Assembly (NCBI GenBank): GCA_003586115.2
Contig: QVOM02000034.1
Location: forward strand, 112,532,376 to 112,596,375
Reading direction: 5' to 3'
Source of the DNA: Salvator merianae
Taxonomy: Eukaryota > Chordata > Lepidosauria > Squamata > Teiidae
Length of the DNA: 64,000 bases
In this document: positions 58,427-64,000 of the stretch, in pieces
Numbering within the stretch: the stretch's first letter is position 1
Layout of the letters: each line of letters starts with the position of its first letter
The notes under the pieces: generated by a model
Seen by the model: only the letters and a program-made list of their open reading frames with translations
Databases searched by the model: none
Told to the model about the DNA's origin: nothing
Position numbers and translations under genes: made by a program

Positions 58427-58687
58427 AAGGCAAAAAAAAAAGAAAAAAATCCGTTAAACTTTGAAATCATAGTCTATGAAAAGCTGATGAAGGAGCAAGC
58501 ATCAGGCAGAATGTCTGAGCTGTTTAGGAATTCACTTCTACCTAACTTGCAGATATCTTCTATTGGATTAGTTCCAAAGAAAACACTTGAAGTGTACAGA
58601 TTAATTCCCTTATGCTATATTAGAATATCTAAAGAAATGAGAGGTGACTTGGAGCTCTGGAAACAATTTTTGCAAGGGTACACATGA
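58427..58687 (+). mobile_element. DIRS-type retroelement, reverse-transcriptase fossil
   Basis: A continuous frame encodes a K-L-x-K-E-x-x-x-G-R-M start, then LPNLQISSIGLVPKK and YRLI. This is the highly characteristic N-terminal RT stretch of DIRS-order elements (usual form L-P-N-L-x-x-S-P-L-G-x-V-P-K-K-x-x-x-x-F-R-L-I). It then jumps to ISKEMRGDLELWKQFLQGY, which matches the segment before RNase H (I-x-L-x-x-x-x-x-x-D-L-x-x-W-x-x-F-L). Most of the RT palm has been deleted between the two, near residue 77 of the frame. Confidence 0.68.
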
Positions 58688-59984
58688 GGAAACCCGCAAA
58701 GTGGAGAGCATATCCCCTTGCTGCTTGCATCACCACCATTATTATAGGGGCCTTTGTGAGTGGCCCTTCAGCTTGTGACAGGATACATACATGCTTTGGG
58801 CCACAGCCATACCATAACAGAATAGTCTAGCTTAGGGGACAATGGGGACTCAGAACGTTTTTGGTTTGATCACACCCATCTACTTTAATGCTGCCTTAAT
58901 TTGTCTCTCTTGTCCACACTTTTCAGTTTCCCCAGCCTCAGTCTGCTGACAGACTGGAGTCAATTTGCTGCTGCTGCTGCTGCTGCTGACAGACCATGGC
59001 TTCTCACCATGGTCATGTCCCATGCCCAGTGTGCGTGAGTAAACAGGGTGAGGATATAGTGAAATCTGCACTTTTTTGCAATTATGCAAAGCCACAGAAG
59101 CCACACTGATATCAAAGGGAAAGGGGACACCTCTACTGGCTGGCTGAGCCTAACAGAACAGAACTGCTGCAGCAGTTAAACACAAGAGTTGTGGTGTTTC
59201 AAGCCAATGTGGGGCCTGTCCACTCCTTGAACTTGGAATTCTTGTCCTGGAACCCCCCCAAATAAAACTCCTTCCTTTGGCCAAGTTCAAGTTTGAAGTG
59301 CAAAGGGACCCAGACTGTTCCCTATGAAAATCTCAATACCTCTATGGAAAGGAACCAGTCCCATTTCAGACCAGCTGCTGTCTTCCAACCATATGTGGGA
59401 CAAGGAGGAAGTAGGGGATGATGCTATGGCCCTCTAGAATGCCTACAAAGTCACACATTGGCTGAAGAGCAAAAAAGGAAACCCTTACTTTGCCCACCCA
59501 GGAAACAATAGTTCCCCACTAGTCCTCTTGCACAATTGTACCCTTAATATAGCCAGACTAAGGATCAGAAACAGTCCCAGTGCTGTGATTATCTGATTAC
59601 AGGATAGGTTGAATTTCAGTGGGATCAGTCATAGAAAAATTGGAAGGGCATTTTGGGATGTGATCCCTGGGACCCACAGATGGATGTGTCCATAGCCCAG
59701 GTGTCTTTTTGCAGGGGGGATCAGTGGCGTGTCTACCCCTGTACACTTTCTTGGGATGAAAGAAATTACTAAGGAGTTGGTTGCACATGGGTGCAACCTA
59801 GGGAAATTACCTAATAAAATCCTTGGTCTCTAACTTCTATTTGTGTACAGTAAATAGCACATCCCTATTTCAGATGGCTTGGTTCTGAGACATGGCCCCT
59901 AATGCAAAACTGCAGATCTCATGTTATTTTAATTATGGAGATTTAGTGAATAGAAGTGCTGAAGGTCATTGATTTTTCCATGAC
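58688..59984. other. Unassigned sequence inside the DIRS-like relic
   Basis: No clear coding remains. A (CTG)7 run is at 58966-58988. The segment may include decayed RNase H and linker parts of the DIRS-like element, but this is not visible by eye. Confidence 0.35.
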
Positions 59985-60268
59985 ACCAAGCATCTGGAAA
60001 GCTTTCTTAAGAAAAGCCTTAAGCTATTAAGGAAGGTTAAAGAGTTTGAAGATTTTAGAATTTTCTTGGGCTTTAGTCCTGAATGGCCTACTCCTGCTGA
60101 TCATTTAATGCAGGTTTTTGTTTTGTTTTTGTTTTTAAGAATATGGGTAGGGCAATTAAAACAATGTCTTGTATTGTAGCTGCCCTGGCATCTCAAGCAA
60201 AAGCACCAAGTAGGCCAACAATTCTTCAGCTTTTAGGATTAGAAGATATTTGTTGGGTAAGAGCATAG
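59985..60268 (+). mobile_element. Possible tyrosine-recombinase fossil of the DIRS-like element
   Basis: Frames here read EFEDFRIFLGFSPEWPTPADHL and then, after a T-rich slip at 60113-60136, KNMGRAIKTMSCIVAALAS with PTILQLLGLEDICWVRA. The pattern (W/F..F....P.P.. then G-R-A-x-K-T-x-x-x-x-x-A-A-L-A) resembles the N-terminal core-binding region of DIRS/Ngaro tyrosine recombinases. Same strand and order (RT then recombinase) as a DIRS element, 1.3 kb downstream of the RT fossil. Confidence 0.45.
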
Positions 60269-60736
60269 TTTCCCATCAGTCTGTGAATATAGTTGCTCGA
60301 TTATACCAGAAATATTGACTTCTCACCTATTGCCATCCAGCATAGGTTAGGTGACCTGTCGGGATGGGATAGAGAACATTATGGCTAGCTTCCAAGTGTC
60401 AACTGGCAGGGGAGGTTTGCATGTGCACATCTCCTTCTCATCACATTAAGAAATAAGGCAATAAACACTCATGCTCTGATGCAGGAGTTATAAAGTGGGG
60501 TGATGAGCTTGGAGGGTTTGAGAACTGCCTCGAAGAATTGGGATAGCTTTCAGACTTCTCTACCCTTCCCCCCTGTTGTCATGAGACAACAGGATTTATT
60601 TTCTTGCCTGCCTTGAAGTCAGCTTAAAAGAATAATGAAGTGTTACCTTAACTCCATAATTGTGTCTGGTGTTTTTGTTTGGGGTCCATGGACAAGTGAG
60701 TTTATTGTAGAGGCCTCCATTGTCCTGGCCTAGTGA
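60269..60736. other. Unassigned sequence
   Basis: Nothing is recognised. Confidence 0.45.
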
Positions 60737-60739
60737 TAA

Positions 60740-61166
60740 AGGCCATTTCTGCACTTACCTGATTTATCCTGGGTAAGAGCAGGATGTCCTGACCCGGATC
60801 GGCAACCCATTCCACCCTGGGACAGGTTGTCAGTGGGGCAGGATAGGACCGTCTGCATTTTGGATGACCCTTGATGCATTACAAAAAGGGTCCCCCATTG
60901 TATTCTGCACCTTGGAATATGCCTTACACATGCCTTTCATGGTCTGGAATACTGCCACTGGCCCAGTTGTAGCCTCTTTAAAGAGGTCCATGTTTAGACC
61001 AGGATAGGTCACCATTTCAGCACTCTTTCCTATTCCATGGCTTTGTCCTGGGTGAACAAGTGTGCTAAGAGGGGTACAGGGCCTTCTCTTAGTCTGAATT
61101 AGTGTATGGACAGCAGTGCCTTAAACCGGAACATGTCCTGATCCAAGGCCAACTGCGGAAAGACCC
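60740..61166. mobile_element. 427-bp Harbinger-like element, TSD TAA
   Basis: The left end AGGCCATTTCTGCACTTAC and the right end CTGCGGAAAGACCC are eroded complements. TAA lies at 60737-60739 and 61167-61169. Interior blocks GTCCTGACCCGGATCGG and 'aaagggtcccccattg' match the 420-530-bp family. Confidence 0.75.
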
Positions 61167-61335
61167 TAAGATAGGCTGATCTTCTCAGCCTATGAGTGCA
61201 TATTGGCCAAGACACGACTACTAGGACGGAAGAGCCTGTGTATGCTGTTTTATTATGAAAAAAAATCCCTCCCACCTCATGTCATGTGACCTTAATGCCA
61301 TAATTGTGTCTTGTCTTTGTTCAGGGTCCAGGAAC

Positions 61336-61460
61336 ATTTATTTATTTATTTATTTGCATTTTTATCCCGCCCTATACCCGAAGGTCTCAGGGCGGGTTAC
61401 AACAATTAAAACAACAACAACAACAAACATAAAAGGCATGCAATAAAACAGTAGCCTAAA
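61336..61460 (-). mobile_element. L2/CR1-group LINE 3' end, short copy
   Basis: The (TTTA)n, 'catttttatcccgcccta', 'aggtctcagggcgggttac' and 'acaacaattaaaacaacaa' string is closely similar to the 3' end of the copy at 48200-48310. The copy is truncated after about 125 bases. Confidence 0.85.
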
Positions 61461-62477
61461 AGTAGGGAGGGAGCCTGAAAGTAGAGAGGGATTGCTCTGC
61501 CAGTTAGCTCTGCCAGTCCTGGGAAAAGAGGGATATTCAAGCATAACCTTTTATTTTTATAAAGAATTGCAATCACTGAGAAAGCTAACAGTGACCATAA
61601 TAAAAGAACGAGGCATCCATTCCCAGACTTTGAGATGGGGTAATGTGAATGCGGGGAGAATATGTCTGTCATTACAGTTGAGCATGTCTGATCACACCCT
61701 TAATGTTTGAAAATGCAATGTCATTTCTCGGTATTGAATAGGGTTGCAGACAAAATCCATGCTTTGTTAAACATAGTTAAAGTAAGCCACTCTTCTAGCC
61801 AAGATCAAAGTAAATTTCAGTAAAACATTTAGTACTTGACAGTCTCCTTTTTCATTCAAATACTGAATGAAGGCCAAATTTGGCATCACATATTTGTGCT
61901 TTTGGGTGCATATGTGTAGTTTTATTGAAAAAGTTTCTAGGAAAGTCCCTGAAGCTATGAGCAGGTGCTTCAAAATAAATGCGAGTAGCACTTCATGAAA
62001 TATAAAGGAGAATACAGTGTTTCCCCCATTCCTTGAATATAATGTGAACATTTGTAGATACAGTTAGCAAAATAGCCATAAGTATTAGCAAATATAAGAA
62101 TTATGCTTTAAAAAAGTTACATTTTTAAAGGGCATGATGTATGGAACCTTGATTACACAGGTTGTACCATACCTGGATTCTAAAAGCATTTTTCCAGTAA
62201 GTGTCTGGGTTGGTGTGGGATATATGTGCTCAGCACTTCTTTCTCTCTCTATAGGCTTATGTGTGCCTAGGACTAGTCCTTATTGAGCAACAGAAGGAAA
62301 AGGGCATAAAAAGATGTGGCAGGATACCCGTTTCTGCACTCGGTCAGTAGACTAGTGCCGTCCCTTTCCAGAACTGTCTTTGGTGCTTCAGTGATCATTT
62401 TTGAAACCCTGACATAGAGGTAGTCACTCTACTTTTGAAGACTGTTATGTTCAGACCTGCCCTTGTGCACCAGACAC
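61461..62477. other. Unassigned sequence
   Basis: No gene is recognised. At 62326-62341 the string ACCCGTTTCTGCACTC resembles a Harbinger-like left terminus. Its possible partner is at 63355-63370, which would make the GC-rich element that follows a nested insertion. Confidence 0.45.
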
Positions 62478-62480
62478 AAT

Positions 62481-63134
62481 GGGCCTGTTCGCACTGAGAC
62501 AAGTAGAACATTCTAATTCGCACACTTCGGGCCGGTGCAGATGAGGAGCGGTTCCGCACATTCGCACTCGTTGGCGGTAGACCGTACCCGAAGCTAGCTG
62601 GCTGCCGCGTCAGTGCGAATGCTTCGGCACCAGGTCCGTACCTGCTCCTTCACCAGTGCCCGGACATCCCTCCCTCCGATGCTCGCCATTGGCGGGGTGC
62701 TCTTTCCTAGCGGTGTCATTTCCATGGCCACGCTCCGAAGCTGCGGAGCCAACTTCGCATCCAGTGATAGGCGGAAGGGGCCGGATTACGAAGCCGTTGC
62801 AGAGACAGCGGGAACCGGATGCTGCTTTGTCCTCGCTTACGAAGTATGCTCCGAAGCAGGCGGGCGTCTTCGTAACGAGGAATGGCGCATGTGGAAAGCG
62901 ACTACATCCGCCGACGTCAGGGCGACGGACAGGAAACGAAAGACAAGGGGAGTGCGAAAGCACCGTCCCTGATTTTCGCTCGAACGCACAAGTCGGGATG
63001 AAGACAAGTAATTACTTGTCTTGCCTTACCCAACATCAGGTACGGATCGGGTGAGGCGCGCGCCCTCGGCAGTGCGAAGCCTCCGTTCCAGCAAGTGGCC
63101 AAGAACCGTCTACCGCTGTAGTGAGAACAGGCCC
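62481..63134. mobile_element. 654-bp GC-rich Harbinger-like element, TSD AAT
   Basis: The left end GGGCCTGTTCGCACTGAG and the right end GTAGTGAGAACAGGCCC are near complements with AAT at 62478-62480 and 63135-63137. It shares subterminal blocks with 45349 and 51145, including TTCGCTC, 'gtcgggatgaagacaag', 'ggatcgggtgaggc', and a perfect 22-base palindrome at 63001-63022. The middle part is different from the other two copies. It is strongly CpG-rich. No transposase. Confidence 0.86.
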
Positions 63135-63137
63135 AAT

Positions 63138-64000
63138 GTATGAGTAATGGAGTCTGAGCCAATCACTGGCCAAGATGGGTGGTGCCTTGGGAAAGAAGTC
63201 AGTTGAGTGGTTGGGAACAGCTGTGGTGTCTCTACATGGCTGCTTGTGTTGGTCTGGGACAGACGGTGTCCCTGCCCTCACAATGTGGATGGAACCTGCT
63301 ATGCTTGGTCTGGAATAGGCTGGAGCAAAATAGTTAAACTGCTTCAAGTATGATGAGTGTGGAAATGGCCTTTATTTCTACCAAGTAGTATTGGCCACTG
63401 CTGTTTTAAAAAAGAAAAGCATATTGAAAACTCATTCCCAGACCGTCAGGGTGTGGAAGATAGTAACTAATGTTTCAAAACATCAGGATTGTCTGACTCA
63501 GGCCCACTTGCCCTACTTTTGATCATGAGCAAAAGGCAATAGAAATGTCACCACAGCACAGGCTGAAAGAATACAAGAGTGACAGAAAAACAGCCTGTGA
63601 AACTGGGAAGAGGGCAACTGATATGACCCAAGGATACTGCTGGGGTCACATCTTGAAAAGGTCTGCAGGGAGGAATGTTACAATCAGAAACCAATGAACA
63701 AAATGGGCGCCTTATAAATTAGGCTTAATTGGTAGGTAATGAAGGAATTGCCCATTCTACTAATAAAGTCTTTAAAATTACTTTACAGAGAAATCTGCCG
63801 GTTGTCAATTTGAATTTTTGGATGAATAGCATGAGGCAGCATACGGCGTGAAAGAAAAGATCTGTCTGCCTGGAGCTAGAGGCCCTCTTCAATGCTGATG
63901 AACCCTGATGAGCAAAGCCTCTAGAAATTTCTCATTTCTTTCCAAAACAAATGGGAACTGCACATTTATTTAAATAAGAAAACCTGCACACTACATTTCC
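63138..64000. other. Unassigned sequence including a repeat shared with 55.6-56.2 kb
   Basis: The segment 63155-63340 (for example 'tcactggcc..gatgggtggt' and 'gggacagacggtgtccctg') matches the two halves flanking the element at 55623-56094. It ends in GAGTGTGGAAATGGCC at 63355-63370, a Harbinger-like right terminus. Nothing is recognised beyond that. Confidence 0.5.

Overview
This window looks like nuclear DNA from a sauropsid vertebrate, most likely a squamate reptile (a lizard or its relatives). It has no bacterial-type gene arrangement and no recognisable host protein-coding exon. It has long stop-rich AT-leaning stretches, vertebrate-type microsatellites, and decayed non-LTR retrotransposons of the L2/CR1 and L1 groups. 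It also has DIRS-type tyrosine-recombinase retroelement remnants, a tRNA-derived SINE, hAT elements whose termini resemble TAGGGATGTGCAC, and a very high load of short inverted-repeat DNA transposons. The species assignment is inference. No search could be run, and a different sauropsid is possible.

Layout. 1-9.4 kb: mostly unassigned sequence with fragments of inverted-repeat elements, a 180-bp palindromic element (5551-5730), an L2 tail and two weak exon-like ORFs. 9.4-13 kb: a 1.5-kb composite inverted-repeat element with a 336-bp internal palindrome, abutting an L2 3' end. 13.5-26.6 kb: a run of 420-530-bp PIF/Harbinger-like non-autonomous elements with 3-bp target duplications, plus an L2/CR1 endonuclease-region fossil (17.0-18.2 kb) and a hAT element (24.0 kb). 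27.4-29.1 kb: a complete 1.68-kb L1-like insertion with a 14-bp target duplication that encodes only an ORF1-like protein. 29.9-30.5 kb: a fold-back hAT element with a perfect 8-bp duplication. 31-45 kb: more Harbinger-like elements, an L2 3' end split by other sequence, an L2/CR1 reverse transcriptase fossil on the minus strand, and a second inverted-repeat group with TIRs like GGCTGCATCCAGAC. 45-63 kb: three GC- and CpG-rich Harbinger-like elements of about 600-650 bp sharing a conserved palindrome, L2 and L1 3' fossils, an 862-bp hAT, and a DIRS-like reverse transcriptase plus recombinase relic (58.4-60.3 kb).

No autonomous transposase was seen for any of the inverted-repeat families, so these are non-autonomous elements mobilised from elsewhere. 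The many short translations in the window are, as far as I can tell, chance ORFs inside repeats or intergenic DNA. The window therefore reads as repeat-rich intergenic or intronic sequence, and its interest lies in the transposon archaeology rather than in a gene system.
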